Assembly (NCBI GenBank): GCA_963708805.1
Contig: CAVPUA010000003.1
Location: 1,674,001 to 1,738,000 of the forward strand
Direction of reading: 5' to 3'
DNA: 64,000 nucleotides
Source: CAVPUA01 sp963708805
Lineage (GTDB): Bacteria; Actinomycetota; Actinomycetes; Mycobacteriales; Jatrophihabitantaceae
Of the stretch, positions 35,987-45,075 are shown in pieces. Under the pieces are notes generated by a model, which searched no databases, was not told the DNA's origin, and was given only the letters and a program-made list of their open reading frames with translations. A program made the position numbers and the translations under genes. Within the stretch, counting starts at the first letter, position 1. Every line of letters starts with the position of its first letter.

Positions 35987-36945
35987 CCTCGAACCCGCCG
36001 GTAGTGGAGGTTCCGGTCGCCGACGACAGCGACGCCAAGCGCGTGCTGCACGGCGCCGAGGCGACCAAAGCGGTACGCAAGTCGTTCAGCAGCCCAATCG
36101 CCACCGCGGTAGTCATTCTTCTTGCCGTGCTGTGGACCATTCCGACCTTCGGTCTGCTCGTCAACTCGGTGCGAAGCAAGGAAGAAGTCGGCTCGAACGG
36201 CTGGTGGAACTTCTTCAACCACCCGAGCTTCACGCTCTCGAACTATCACACCGTTCTGTTCACCGAGGGCGGCACGGTCCTGCCGCTGGTGAACTCACTG
36301 GCCATCACGATCCCGGCGACGATCATCCCGATCATGCTGGCGGCGATGTGCGCCTACGCCATCGCCTGGGTGCCGTTCCGAGGCAGCAACTTCATCTTCT
36401 TCGCGATCTTCGCCCTGCAGGTCGTGCCACTGCAGATGGCGCTGGTGCCGCTGCAGCAGTTCTACGTCAAGGGCCAACTGCTCGGTGTGACGGTGATCCC
36501 TGGTCTGCATCTGAGCGGTCAGCTGTCCGAGATCTGGTTGTCGCACACGATGTTCTCATTGCCGCTGGCAGTGTTCCTGCTGCACAACTTCATCTCGCAG
36601 CTGCCGGAATCGTTGATCGAGGCCGCGCGGGTCGACGGCGCCACGCACCTGCGGATCTTCCGCACGATCGTTCTGCCGCTGTCGATGCCGGCCATCGCGT
36701 CGTTCGGGATCTTCCAGTTCATCTGGGTGTGGAACGACCTGCTGGTCGCCAAGACGTTCGGTGGGTCCGACCCGTCCGGACAGCCGATCACCGCGCGCCT
36801 GGCCAACCTGAACGGCAACTTCGGGGCGCACCAGGAGTTGCTTGCACCGGGCGGCTTCATCGCGATCGTGATCCCGCTGATCGTGTTCCTGAGTCTGCAG
36901 CGCTTCTTCGTTCGCGGTCTGCTCGCAGGGGCCGTCAAGGGCTGA
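35983..36945 (+). CDS. ABC sugar transporter permease 2
   Basis: MalG-like permease, 320 residues, intact. A cytoplasmic N-terminus of about 38 residues precedes the first helix (ATAVVILLAVLWTIPTFGLL). The EAA motif is LPESLIEAARVDGATHLRIF, about 100 residues from the C-terminus, as in carbohydrate permeases. The tail LSLQRFFVRGLLAGAVKG is the usual family ending. Last gene of the operon; a strong intrinsic terminator follows 27 bp after the stop. Confidence 0.92.
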   Translation: MTSNPPVVEVPVADDSDAKRVLHGAEATKAVRKSFSSPIATAVVILLAVLWTIPTFGLLVNSVRSKEEVGSNGWWNFFNHPSFTLSNYHTVLFTEGGTVLPLVNSLAITIPATIIPIMLAAMCAYAIAWVPFRGSNFIFFAIFALQVVPLQMALVPLQQFYVKGQLLGVTVIPGLHLSGQLSEIWLSHTMFSLPLAVFLLHNFISQLPESLIEAARVDGATHLRIFRTIVLPLSMPAIASFGIFQFIWVWNDLLVAKTFGGSDPSGQPITARLANLNGNFGAHQELLAPGGFIAIVIPLIVFLSLQRFFVRGLLAGAVKG

Positions 36946-36971
36946 TCCAACTCGGTCAGCACCACGGATGA

Positions 36972-37014
36972 CGCCCGGGACGGCGCGGAATACACCCGCC
37001 GTCCCGGGCGTTTT
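36972..37014 (+). terminator. Intrinsic terminator of the sugar ABC operon
   Basis: CGCCCGGGACGGCG and CGCCGTCCCGGGCG form a perfect 14 bp stem with an 11-nt loop, followed directly by TTTT. This is the clearest Rho-independent terminator in the window. Confidence 0.88.
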
Positions 37015-37162
37015 CGCATCCGTACGACAGTTCTCCGGTTTGGAACAGCCAGCTCACGGGCTGGCACACTTGATCCGGACGCTTGTCGTCCAGCAACCCG
37101 GTTCTGGTACACCCCGCTCAACCCGCGGGGACCTAGCGCCAAGTTCTCGAAGGGATCCAGCA

Positions 37163-37384
37163 GTGAAGGAAGGCATTCACCCGGAGTACGTCGTCACTGA
37201 GGTGACCTGCTCCTGTGGCGAGACGTTCACCACGCGCAGCACGGCCAAGTCGGGCTCGATGCACGCTGACGTCTGCTCGGCCTGCCACCCGTTCTACACG
37301 GGCAAGCAGAAGATCATGGACGTCGGCGGTCGCGTCGACAAGTTCGAGAAGCGGTTCGGAAAGCGCGTCCGCGCGAACTCCTAG
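37163..37384 (+). CDS. rpmE: 50S ribosomal protein L31, zinc-binding type
   Basis: 73-residue L31. The start is the GTG at 37163 giving VKEGIHPEYV; the frame is open further upstream but only this start fits the family. Four zinc-ligand cysteines are present in VTCSCGETF and VCSACHPFYTG, so this is the Cys-containing paralogue. The GKQKIMDVGGRVDKFEKRFG tail is canonical. Intact. It is separated from the ABC operon by a terminator and followed by another hairpin. Confidence 0.95.
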   Translation: MKEGIHPEYVVTEVTCSCGETFTTRSTAKSGSMHADVCSACHPFYTGKQKIMDVGGRVDKFEKRFGKRVRANS

Positions 37385-37392
37385 CTGTCCCG

Positions 37393-37440
37393 ACGGCGCC
37401 CGTCGTCCGACCCATCCGGGGTGGGCGGCGGGCGCCGTTC
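37393..37440 (+). terminator. Hairpin after rpmE
   Basis: ACGGCGCCCG pairs with CGGGCGCCGT over 10 bp with a GC-rich loop, ending TT. It starts 8 bp after the rpmE stop and may only partly terminate, because prfA begins 35 bp later. Confidence 0.55.
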
Positions 37441-37474
37441 TCATGTCAGCTGACCGCCAACCGAGAGAGCACAG

Positions 37475-38560
37475 ATGAGCCATCCAGCCAGACGGCACCG
37501 GCAAGCTCGCCGAGCTTCGCGCCGAATACGCCGAGGTCGAGCAGGCGCTGGCCGATCCGGCCGTGCACGCCGACCAGGCGCGCGCCCGCAACCTCGGACG
37601 GCGCTTCGCCGAGCTGGCACCGGCCGTCGCCATCGCCGGTGAACTCGACGCGGTGCGCGACGACCTGAGCGCGGCGCTCGAGCTGGCCGGCGAGGACCAG
37701 TCCTTCGAGGCCGAGGCCGAAGCCCTGCAGGCGCGGATCCCCGCGTCTGGAGGCTCGGCTGCAAGAACAGCTGCTGCCCAAAGATCCCAACGACGGCAAG
37801 GACGTCATCCTCGAGGTCAAGGCCGGCGAGGGCGGCGACGAGTCGGCCCTGTTCGCCGGTGATCTGCTGCGCATGTATCTGCGCTACGCCGAACTCAAGG
37901 GCTGGAGCACCGAGGTGCTCGACAGCGAGCCGACCGATCTCGGCGGCGTCAAGTCGGCGACGGTGGCGGTGCGCACCCGACGTCCGGACCAGCCGGTGTG
38001 GGCCCGCCTGAAGTACGAGGGCGGCGTCCACCGCGTGCAGCGCGTGCCGGCCACCGAGTCGCAGGGCCGCATCCACACCTCGGCGGCCGGCGTGCTGGTG
38101 CTGCCCGAGGCCGAGGACGTCGACATCGACATCGACCCCAACGACCTGCGGATCGACGTCTTCCGCTCCTCCGGCCCGGGCGGCCAGAGCGTGAACACCA
38201 CCGACTCCGCCGTGCGGATCACCCACATTCCCACCGGCACGGTCGTCTCGATGCAGAACGAGAAGAGCCAGCTGCAGAACCGCGAAGCCGGCCTGCGCGT
38301 GCTGCGGGCCCGGCTGCTCGCCGCGGCCCAGGAAGAGGCCGAGCGCCGCGGCGTCCGACGCTCGCCGCTCCCAGGTGCGCACGGTCGATCGCTCCGAGCG
38401 GGTGCGTACGTACAACTTCGCCGAGAACCGGATCAGCGACCACCGCGTGGGGTTCAAGGCCTACAACCTCGACCAGGTCCTGGACGGAGCCCTCGACGAC
38501 GTGATCGACGCCCTCACCAAGGCCGACATCGAGGCGATGCTGTCGGGTGAGAGCGATTGA
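37475..38560 (+). CDS. prfA: Peptide chain release factor 1 (three slips)
   Basis: RF1, about 361 residues, which reads UAA and UAG stop codons. After correction the N-terminus is MSHPADGTGKLAELRAEYAE. The catalytic loop is FRSSGPGGQSVNTTDSAVRI with the GGQ motif. The anticodon-like tripeptide should be PVT/PAT and appears as QRVPATESQGRIHTS. Slips lie near 37492, 37747 and 38362. Essential gene. It overlaps prmC, which encodes the methyltransferase acting on its GGQ glutamine, by 14 bp. Confidence 0.93.
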
Positions 38561-39395
38561 CGCCCGATCCCTGCTTGCCGAGGCGACCGCTCAGCTGACC
38601 GCGGCCGGCGTCGAGTCGGCGCGCAATGACGCCGAGTTCCTGCTGTGCTTCTGTGTGGGCATCGAACGCGGACGGCTCATGCTGCTGGGCGAGGTCTCGG
38701 CCAAGGACGAGCGGGCCTTCCGGTTCGCCGTCGGCGCCCGGGCCCGCCGGCAGCCGCTGCAACACATCACCGGGTACGCGCCGTTTCGCCACCTCATGCT
38801 CGAGGTCGGCTACGGCGTCTTCATCCCGCGGCCCGAGACGGAACTGGTGGTCGACGCGGCCCTGCCGAGGTTGCGTGAACTCGATCGGCCCGTGGTGGTC
38901 GATCTCTGCTCGGGTACGGGCGCGATCGCGCTGGCTGTCGCCGACGAGGTACCCACGGCCCAGGTCTACGCGGTCGAGGACTCGCCGGAGGCGTTGCCGT
39001 TCCTGCGGCGCAACGTCGACGCCGAGGCCGCGGCCGTCGTCGTGGTGGACGCCGACATCCGCAAACTGACGACGCTCGACGCCCTCAACGGCACGGTCGA
39101 CGTCGTGATCAGCAACCCGCCCTATGTCCCTGCCTCGACATCGGTCGCACCGGAAGTCCGCCACGATCCCGCGATGGCGGTGTTCGCCGGCGCGGATGGA
39201 CTGGCGCTGATCCCGTCGGTGGTGCGAGCGGCCAGCCGGCTGCTCAAGCCGGGAGGCCTGCTCGTGATGGAGCACGACGACACGCACGGGACGACGGTTC
39301 CCGACCGGTTGCGCGAGGTCGGTTGGCTCGACGTGACCGACCACGACGACCTCACCGGCCGTCCACGGTTCGTGACGGCTCGTAGGGCTACTTGA
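38547..39395 (+). CDS. prmC: Release-factor glutamine methyltransferase
   Basis: 282-residue S-adenosylmethionine enzyme that methylates the glutamine of the GGQ motif of RF1 and RF2. The N-terminal helical domain (about 1-85) includes GARARRQPLQHITGYAPFRH; the SAM site is VVDLCSGTGAIALAVADE and the catalytic NPPY is in VVISNPPYVPAS. Start is GTG inside the prfA end. Intact, in contrast with its neighbour. Its 3' end overlaps the convergent SGNH gene by 8 bp. Confidence 0.93.
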   Translation: MRAIDARSLLAEATAQLTAAGVESARNDAEFLLCFCVGIERGRLMLLGEVSAKDERAFRFAVGARARRQPLQHITGYAPFRHLMLEVGYGVFIPRPETELVVDAALPRLRELDRPVVVDLCSGTGAIALAVADEVPTAQVYAVEDSPEALPFLRRNVDAEAAAVVVVDADIRKLTTLDALNGTVDVVISNPPYVPASTSVAPEVRHDPAMAVFAGADGLALIPSVVRAASRLLKPGGLLVMEHDDTHGTTVPDRLREVGWLDVTDHDDLTGRPRFVTARRAT

Positions 39396-40590
39396 GCGTG
39401 GTGATCGGCTCGCCGTTGCCGTTCAGTCCGGTTCCACTCGTGACACACGTTCCGCCGCGCACCGCCCCGCCGCTGTAGGCCTGGCGCAGGCAGTCGCGAA
39501 GCGCGAGCTGACCCCAGTAGTTCGGGTGCAGCGACTCCTGGATGTAGTACGGCCCGAGGGCGGCCGAGACGGTCCGGATGTTCTCGATCCATTCGCTCGC
39601 GTCGGATGCGCCCGGCTGCGTCCAGGACGTGTAGCTGGTCTCTTGGAGCTTGTGATCGGTGTTCTCGCACAGTTGGTGGCCGTCGAACAGCGACGCGATG
39701 TCCATGATCTTCAGATCACTGAGCGCGGTCTGCGCCGCCGCCGTCTTGACCGCGTTGTTGATCGTCGGCAGCGCGGTGTTGTTGGCCCAGTTGGCGTCGT
39801 TGTTCCAGAAGCCGCAGCCGCCGGTCGTCTGCCGAGTGAAGCCGCTCTCGGAATAGCGGATGTCCGAACCGTCGGGCAGGGGAGAGGGATAGGTCTGGAC
39901 GACGATCGAGTAGGCCGACGTCGAGTAGCCGTCGTTGGCCATCGCCAGGTGGACGTTGAGCAGGGCCTGCTTGATCTTGGCGGTGGCGGCCGCCACGAAG
40001 GCGGACGTGAAGTCGGCCTTCACCGATGAGTCGTCGTTGCAGTAGTTCTTCCACCAGGTCGGTGAGGTCAGGAAGTCCTCTACGCAGGACTGCACGATCG
40101 AGGCGAAGTTGAAGTCGTTGCCGCCGATCGACACGGCGACGGCCGTGACGTGGTGCGCGGCCGCGAACTGCTGCAAGGCAAGCGCCTGCCCGATGTGGCC
40201 GGCGCCGTCGTTGTAGAAGTCCAGCCCGGGTTTGAAGTCGCTTCCCGCTGAGTACGGCTGGGTCGCCGAGGCGGCACCCGAGCAGGCCAGGTTCTCGCCC
40301 TGGGCCGTGCCGATGTAGATCTCGGCCGACTTCGAGCGGTGGCAGCCGGGGATCGCCTCGCTGGTGCCGGCGTCGTCGTACGCGGTGGGTCCGAGCGCGT
40401 CGGTCTCGCTGGAGTTGTTCGCATTCCCGGCCCACCGTCCGGCCTCGCCGGAGATGTAGGAGTCACCGACGCTGACCACCCACGAAGTCGTCGTGGCCGA
40501 TGCCGGCTGGACGGCCGCGACCAGTGAACCGGCGGCGAGAGCGAGCACGGCGAGGACCCCGCGCCCCCTCGAAATCTGGTGAGAGGACAC
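39388..40590 (-). CDS. Secreted SGNH/GDSL hydrolase
   Basis: 400-residue exported esterase or lipase. The GTG at 40590 has GGAGG 8 bp upstream, better than the longer frame. The signal peptide runs to about residue 32 (GVLAVLALAAGSLVAAVQPA, cleavage after SATT). Block I with the nucleophile Ser is SVGDSYISGEAGRW, block III is VSIGGNDFNFAS with the oxyanion Asn, and the catalytic His is in ESLHPNYWGQLALRD. Six or more cysteines suggest disulphides. It resembles the SEST-like esterases of Streptomyces. Intact. It interrupts the prmC-sua5 adjacency known in M. tuberculosis. Confidence 0.88.
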   Translation of the reverse strand: MSSHQISRGRGVLAVLALAAGSLVAAVQPASATTTSWVVSVGDSYISGEAGRWAGNANNSSETDALGPTAYDDAGTSEAIPGCHRSKSAEIYIGTAQGENLACSGAASATQPYSAGSDFKPGLDFYNDGAGHIGQALALQQFAAAHHVTAVAVSIGGNDFNFASIVQSCVEDFLTSPTWWKNYCNDDSSVKADFTSAFVAAATAKIKQALLNVHLAMANDGYSTSAYSIVVQTYPSPLPDGSDIRYSESGFTRQTTGGCGFWNNDANWANNTALPTINNAVKTAAAQTALSDLKIMDIASLFDGHQLCENTDHKLQETSYTSWTQPGASDASEWIENIRTVSAALGPYYIQESLHPNYWGQLALRDCLRQAYSGGAVRGGTCVTSGTGLNGNGEPITTLK

Positions 40591-40697
40591 GCGAACCTCC
40601 GAATGAGCGGCGACACTGCCGCCTCCGATCTTGGCACCGGGCACGCCGCAGGGCCAGGCTTCACAGCCATCGTGGCGGGGTGGGGGAGGATGTCGGC

Positions 40698-41346
40698 GTG
40701 AGCCTCGTCTTCGATTGCGCCGATCCGGCGGTGCGCCCAGGCGCGATCGAGGCCGCCGTGCGAACGGTCGGCAGCGGCCAACTCGTCGTACTGCCCACCG
40801 ACACCGTCTACGGAGTCGGCGCGGACGCGTTCAGCTCGGAGGCCGTCGCCGCTCTGCTCGCGACCAAGGGCCGGGGCCGCAACGTGCCGGTGCCCGTCCT
40901 CGTCGGTTCGTGGGAGACGATCGAGGGACTGGTGACCTACGTTCCGGCCCAGGTCCGCGCGCTGATCGAGGCGTTCTGGCCGGGCGGCCTGACGCTGGTC
41001 GTCGAGCACGCACCGTCCCTGTCGTGGGACCTCGGCGATGCGCGGGGGACCGTGGCCGTCCGCATGCCGCTGCATCCGGTCGCCTTGGAGCTGCTGGCCC
41101 GGACCGGACCGATGGCGGTGTCGAGCGCCAACCGGCATGGCCAACCGGCCGCCCTGACCGTCGAGCAGGCGCGTGACCAGCTCGGCGAGCAGGTGCCGCT
41201 CTACCTCGACGGCGGTCCGGTCGTCGATCGGTGTCGCCTCGACGATCGTCGACGTCACCCGCGAAGTGCCGAGGGTGCTGCGGGCCGGTGCGGTCGGCGT
41301 CGACGAGCTGCGTGAGCTGCTGCCGACGCTCGAGATCGCCGGCTGA
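40698..41346 (+). CDS. tsaC: L-threonylcarbamoyladenylate synthase (one slip)
   Basis: Sua5/YrdC-family enzyme making threonylcarbamoyl-AMP for the t6A37 modification of ANN-decoding tRNAs, about 215 residues. GGGGGAGGA lies 7 bp before the GTG. Conserved segments are GQLVVLPTDTVYGVGADAFS, ATKGRGRNVPVPVLVGSWE, AFWPGGLTLVVEHAP, GTVAVRMPLHPVALELL and PMAVSSANRHGQPA. One extra base near 41229 precedes the C-terminus VASTIVDVTREVPRVLRAG. It ends 1 bp before the wecA GTG, so the two are coupled. Confidence 0.9.
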
Positions 41347-41347
41347 C

Positions 41348-42498
41348 GTGCATCCCACTCACCCCAGTCTGGAGTACGCGCTCGTCTTCGTATTGGCCGC
41401 CGGCGGCTGTTACGTGCTGACGCCGCTGGCCCGCGCCGTCGCCATCAAGTGGAAGGCACTGGCCTGGCCGCGTGATCGCGACGTGCACGCGCTCGCGACG
41501 CCGCGAATGGGCGGCGTCGGCGCTGTTCCTCGGATTCGCGCTGGCGATCGGGGTGGCGCGGGCGCTGCCGACGCTGCAGTCGTCGTTCGTGCAGGGACCG
41601 GACTTCGCCTGGATCCTGATCTCGGGCGCCATCCTCTGTGCGGTCGGTGTGCTCGATGACCGCTACGAACTCGATTCGCTGACCAAGCTGGCCGGTCAGG
41701 TGGTGGCCGCGGGCGTGATGGTCACCAAGGGCGGGGTGCAGCTGGCCGTGATCTACGTCCCCTTCGCCGACATCGGGTCGACCTCGCTCGGGCCCGACCT
41801 CGGTATTCCGATCACCATCCTGCTGACGGTCGTGACGATCAACGCCGTCAACTTCATCGACGGTCTCGACGGGCTGGCGGCAGGCGTCACGGCGATCAGC
41901 GCGCTGGCCTTCTTCGCGTTCAGCTACCACCTGGCGCAGGAGGGACGGGTCGACGTGTCGGCCGCGCCGACGCTGCTGTGCGCCGCCCTGGCCGGTGCCT
42001 GCATCGGTTTCCTGCCCCACAACTTCGCCCCGGCTCGGATCTTCATGGGCGACTCGGGGTCGATGTTCGTCGGGCTGATGCTGTCGGCCGCGACCGTCAC
42101 CGCCACGACGTCCAGCGACGCATCGACCTTCGGCAGCAGCAAGGGATCGCTGCCGCTGTACCTGCCACTGCTGATCCCGCTCGCCGTGCTCGCCATCCCG
42201 TTCGTCGACCTCTCGCTGGCCATCGTGCGACGGCTCAGCCGCGGGCAGTCACCGTTCGCGCCGGACAAGCAGCACCTGCACCACCGGATGCTCGAGATCG
42301 GTCACACCCACCGGCGGGCCGTGCTGCTGCTGTACTTCTGGTCGGCCCTGCTCGCCGGCGGCGGCGTGACCCTGTCGGTGACGAGCCGGACCACCGACGT
42401 GTTCTATGTGCTCGGCGTGCTGGCCGTCGTCGGCGTGTTCGTCTCGCTCGTGCCGCGCCTGCGGACGGCCGTGCTGGCGCGGCGGACGCACTCGATGA
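41348..42498 (+). CDS. wecA: Undecaprenyl/decaprenyl-phosphate GlcNAc-1-phosphate transferase (two sl. inferred)
   Basis: Polyprenyl-phosphate sugar-1-phosphate transferase of the WecA/Rfe family, starting arabinogalactan-type or other cell-wall linkers. It has about ten transmembrane helices. Motifs include DRDVHALATPRMGGV, AVGVLDDRYELDSLTKLAGQ with the catalytic DD, TINAVNFIDGLDGLAAG, PARIFMGDSGSMFVGL and FAPDKQHLHHRMLEIGHTHR. One slip is near 41521. As printed the frame continues into the next gene; one extra base in the GCGCGG near 42480 would end the protein at AGGRTR with TGA 42496-42498 overlapping the next ATG, which I prefer. That second slip is inferred from context. Confidence 0.87.
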
Positions 42499-42891
42499 AG
42501 GCGCGCTCGTCGGTGAAGCCCCCGACCGCCCCCGGCCTGCCGTGGTTGATCTTCGTGCCGATCGTCATCGCCGGGAGCGGCGATCTGCTGGCTGGTCGCG
42601 GACCTGCGCGCGGCCCTGTCCTACGCCGTCGCCGCCGTCGTAGCCGGCGGGCGCATTCGCGCTCGGCGCGGCCGGAATCCGAGCGGCCGGAAAGCTGGCG
42701 CCCGTTCGCCGCGATGATGGCCGCGATCGGCGGGTACGGCATCACCGTGCTGCTCTTCGCCCTCGTCGTACGCCGTGGCCGACCCGGACGTGATCACGTT
42801 TCCCGCGGTCGCCGCCGGGCTGCTCAGCGCCGTCGGAGTCTGGGTCTTCGCGTCAATACGCTCACTGACTGCCAGTGTCAATGATGAGTGA
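42495..42891 (+). CDS. AtpI-like membrane protein (four slips)
   Basis: Reconstructed 130-residue protein with four helices: LPWLIFVPIVIAGAAICWLV, ALSYAVAAVVAGGAFALGAA, FAAMMAAIGGYGITVLLFAL and VAAGLLSAVGVWVFASIRSL, ending TASVNDE. Size, topology and position before the ATP synthase genes match the AtpI-type protein (Rv1303 in M. tuberculosis), thought to help assemble the c-ring. Extra bases lie near 42580, 42650, 42710 and 42768. The ATG at 42495 overlaps the inferred wecA stop. Confidence 0.65.
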
Positions 42892-42941
42892 CGAACCGTG
42901 TCATGGCGTGCCCTCAGGGCCTGTTAGTCTTTGGGGGCACG

Positions 42942-43297
42942 ATGACTCGTGACAATCCGCAGGACGAGCCCGCTGACGAATCAGAGGGGCTCGGAGATCC
43001 GTGGGCGGCCTTCGGCTATCTCGTAGCCGGAGTCGCGTTCTACGGGCTTCTCGGCTGGGGGCTCAGCGCGTGGCTGCATGCCATCTGGCTGATTCCCGTC
43101 GGGATCTTGGTCGGGGCGGCGTTGGGCCTCTACATGGTGTATGCGAGGCTCGGCAAGATCCCCAAGCCGACGGGCGGTTCGAGTCCTACAACGCCCAGGA
43201 ATTTCAGAGCCACACGGATCTGCAGAGCCACCCAGTACCACCCGGCCGGAAGATCCGCCCCGATCGTGACCGTGATGACCGAGGAGACACCGAGTGA
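42942..43297 (+). CDS. AtpZ/AtpI-family ATP synthase accessory protein (one slip)
   Basis: About 118 residues with two helices (PWAAFGYLVAGVAFYGLLGW and AIWLIPVGILVGAALGLYMV) preceded by an acidic N-terminus, the AtpZ-type hairpin topology. One missing base near 43170 joins the helical part to a hydrophilic tail (RFESYNAQEFQSHTDLQSHP) ending GDTE, whose stop overlaps the atpB GTG. GGGGG before the ATG and TAGTCT at 42925-42930 give it its own promoter and ribosome site. Two different AtpI/Z-like genes before atpB is noteworthy. Confidence 0.72.
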
Positions 43298-44154
43298 CCC
43301 TGGTTAGCCAGGTAAGCCAGGCAGTGCTGCCGGGCCACCCCGCGGGCAGTGCTGCCCTTCATGTCGTCCACCTTGCGGCGAACCCCGGATTCGTGGCGCC
43401 CGGTCCGAACGATTTCGATCTTCGCGACATCACCGGCGGCGACAGCATCTGGTACACGAAGGCGACGCTGCTGCTCTTCTTGAGCGCGATCATCTTCCTG
43501 GCCGTCTTCAAGTCCAGCATCCGCAAGGCGGACGTGGTTCCGTCGAAGTTCCAGTTCGCCGGCGAGCAGGCCTATTCCTTCGTTCGCGACGGCATCGCCC
43601 GCGACATGATCGGCGAGAAGGACTTCAAGCGCTACGTCCCGCTGCTGGTCACGATGTTCTACTTCGTCCTGATCAACAACCTCTTCGGGCTCGTCCCGTT
43701 CATCCAGTTCCCGACGTTCGCGCGGGCCGGGTTCGCCTACGGCCTGGCCGCGATGGCTGGATCATCTACAACGCGCATCGGCATCGCCCGCAAGGGCCCG
43801 CTGGGCTACCTCAAGCACCAGACGGTGCCCGGTCGGCGTCCCGGTGCTGGATCCTGCCGCTGCTGGTGCCGCTGGAGTTCCTGTCCAACATCATCATCCG
43901 GCCGATCACGCTCTCGCTGCGACTGTTCGCGAACATGTTCGCCGGCCACCTGCTGATGCTGCTGTTCGCCGGCGGCGCCGACTATCTGCTGCTCCACGCC
44001 ACTGGGCCGCTGGTGAAGCCGGCTGGCGTCTTCTCGCTTCATCATGGGCTTCCTGGTCGGCTTCCTCGAGCTCGTCGTCGAGGTCCTGCAGGCCTACGTG
44101 TTCACCCTGCTCACCGCTTCATACATCGCCGGCGCTCTGGCCGACGAGCACTGA
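43294..44154 (+). CDS. atpB: ATP synthase F0 subunit a (five slips)
   Basis: Proton-channel subunit, about 286 residues. The N-terminus has a periplasmic stretch (GFVAPGPNDFDLRDITGGDS), then helices including YTKATLLLFLSAIIFLAVFK and LLVTMFYFVLINNLFGLVPF. The essential Arg lies in ITLSLRLFANMFAGHLLMLL, and the C-terminal helix is ELVVEVLQAYVFTLLTASYI. Slips: near 43757 (missing base), 43775, 43828, 43848 and 44035. Essential in most actinobacteria, so the slips are almost certainly not real. Confidence 0.92.
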
Positions 44155-44218
44155 CCGATCCGCTTCATCACGGACCGGCACCTCGTCGGCCGTAACCACA
44201 CCGAAAGGGACATTGACA

Positions 44219-44461
44219 ATGTCAGCACTTCTGCTCGCCGCCGACACCGCGGCGACCAAGGGCTCGCTCAACATGATCGGCTACGGCCTGGCCGCGGTCG
44301 GTCCTGGTATCGGCATCGGCCTGATCTTCGCCGCCTACATCAACGGCACCGCGCGCCAGCCGGAGCTGCAGAGCCGCTTGCAGCCGATCGCGATTCTGGG
44401 CTTCGCCCTCGCCGAGGCGCTCGCCATCATCGGCATCGCGCTCGCGTTCGTCCTCAAGTAA
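44219..44461 (+). CDS. atpE: ATP synthase F0 subunit c
   Basis: 80-residue proteolipid that forms the rotor ring. Two helices surround the polar loop GTARQPELQS. The proton-binding Glu is in GFALAEALAIIGIALAFVL (about residue 66) and the first helix contains GLAAVGPGIGIGLIFAAY. AAAGGGA lies 10 bp before the ATG. Intact. This Glu region is the bedaquiline site in mycobacteria. Confidence 0.96.
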   Translation: MSALLLAADTAATKGSLNMIGYGLAAVGPGIGIGLIFAAYINGTARQPELQSRLQPIAILGFALAEALAIIGIALAFVLK

Positions 44462-44507
44462 CACCCGCTGCCCGACTAGGAACCGACTAGAAGCAGAGGA
44501 TCAGGTC

Positions 44508-45075
44508 ATGAGCGTTCATCTCGCCGCCACCCGACCCCAACGTGAACCCGCTGGTCCCCACCTGGGCCGAGGTCATTCTCGTCGTGGTCATCTTCGTCGC
44601 TCTCGTCTACCTGTTCGCGAAGTTCATCTCGCCCCAGTTCGAGAAGGCGTTCAGCGAGCGACGCGACGCGATCGAGGGCGGCATCGCCCGCGCCGAGGCC
44701 GCCCAGCTCGAAGCGGCCCGCACGCTGGAGCAGTACCAGCACCAGCTGGCCGACGCGCGCGGCGAGGCCGCGCAGATCCGCGAGAACGCCCGCGCCGAGG
44801 CGCAGCGCATCGTCGAGGAACTGCGCGCCCAGGCGCAGGAGGAGTCGGCCCGCATCGTCGCCCGCGGCGAGGAGCAGCTGGCCAACCAGCGGGGCCAGAT
44901 CGTGCGCGAACTGCGCGGCGAGATCGGCACGCTGGCCGTGGAACTGTCGGAGAAGATCGTCGGACAGCGCCTGTCCGACGACGCCCAGGTCCGCTCGACG
45001 GTCGACGCGTTCATCGCCGGTCTCGAGGCCAGTGACACGGCCTCGGCCGGCAACTCCGCCGGGACCTCGGCATGA
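44508..45075 (+). CDS. atpF: ATP synthase F0 subunit b (one slip)
   Basis: Peripheral stalk subunit, about 188 residues: one N-terminal helix (AEVILVVVIFVALVYLFAKF) and a long charged coiled coil (SERRDAIEGGIARAEAAQLE onwards). The first 9 codons and the rest are in different frames, joined by an extra base near 44530, giving MSVHLAAPDPNVNPLVPTWA. Its end overlaps atpH by 4 bp. Confidence 0.93.

Noticed and set aside
36968..37384. A 138-codon version of L31 starting at 36968
   Set aside because: The first 65 codons overlap the terminator stem and show no L31 similarity; the GTG at 37163 gives the normal 73-residue protein.
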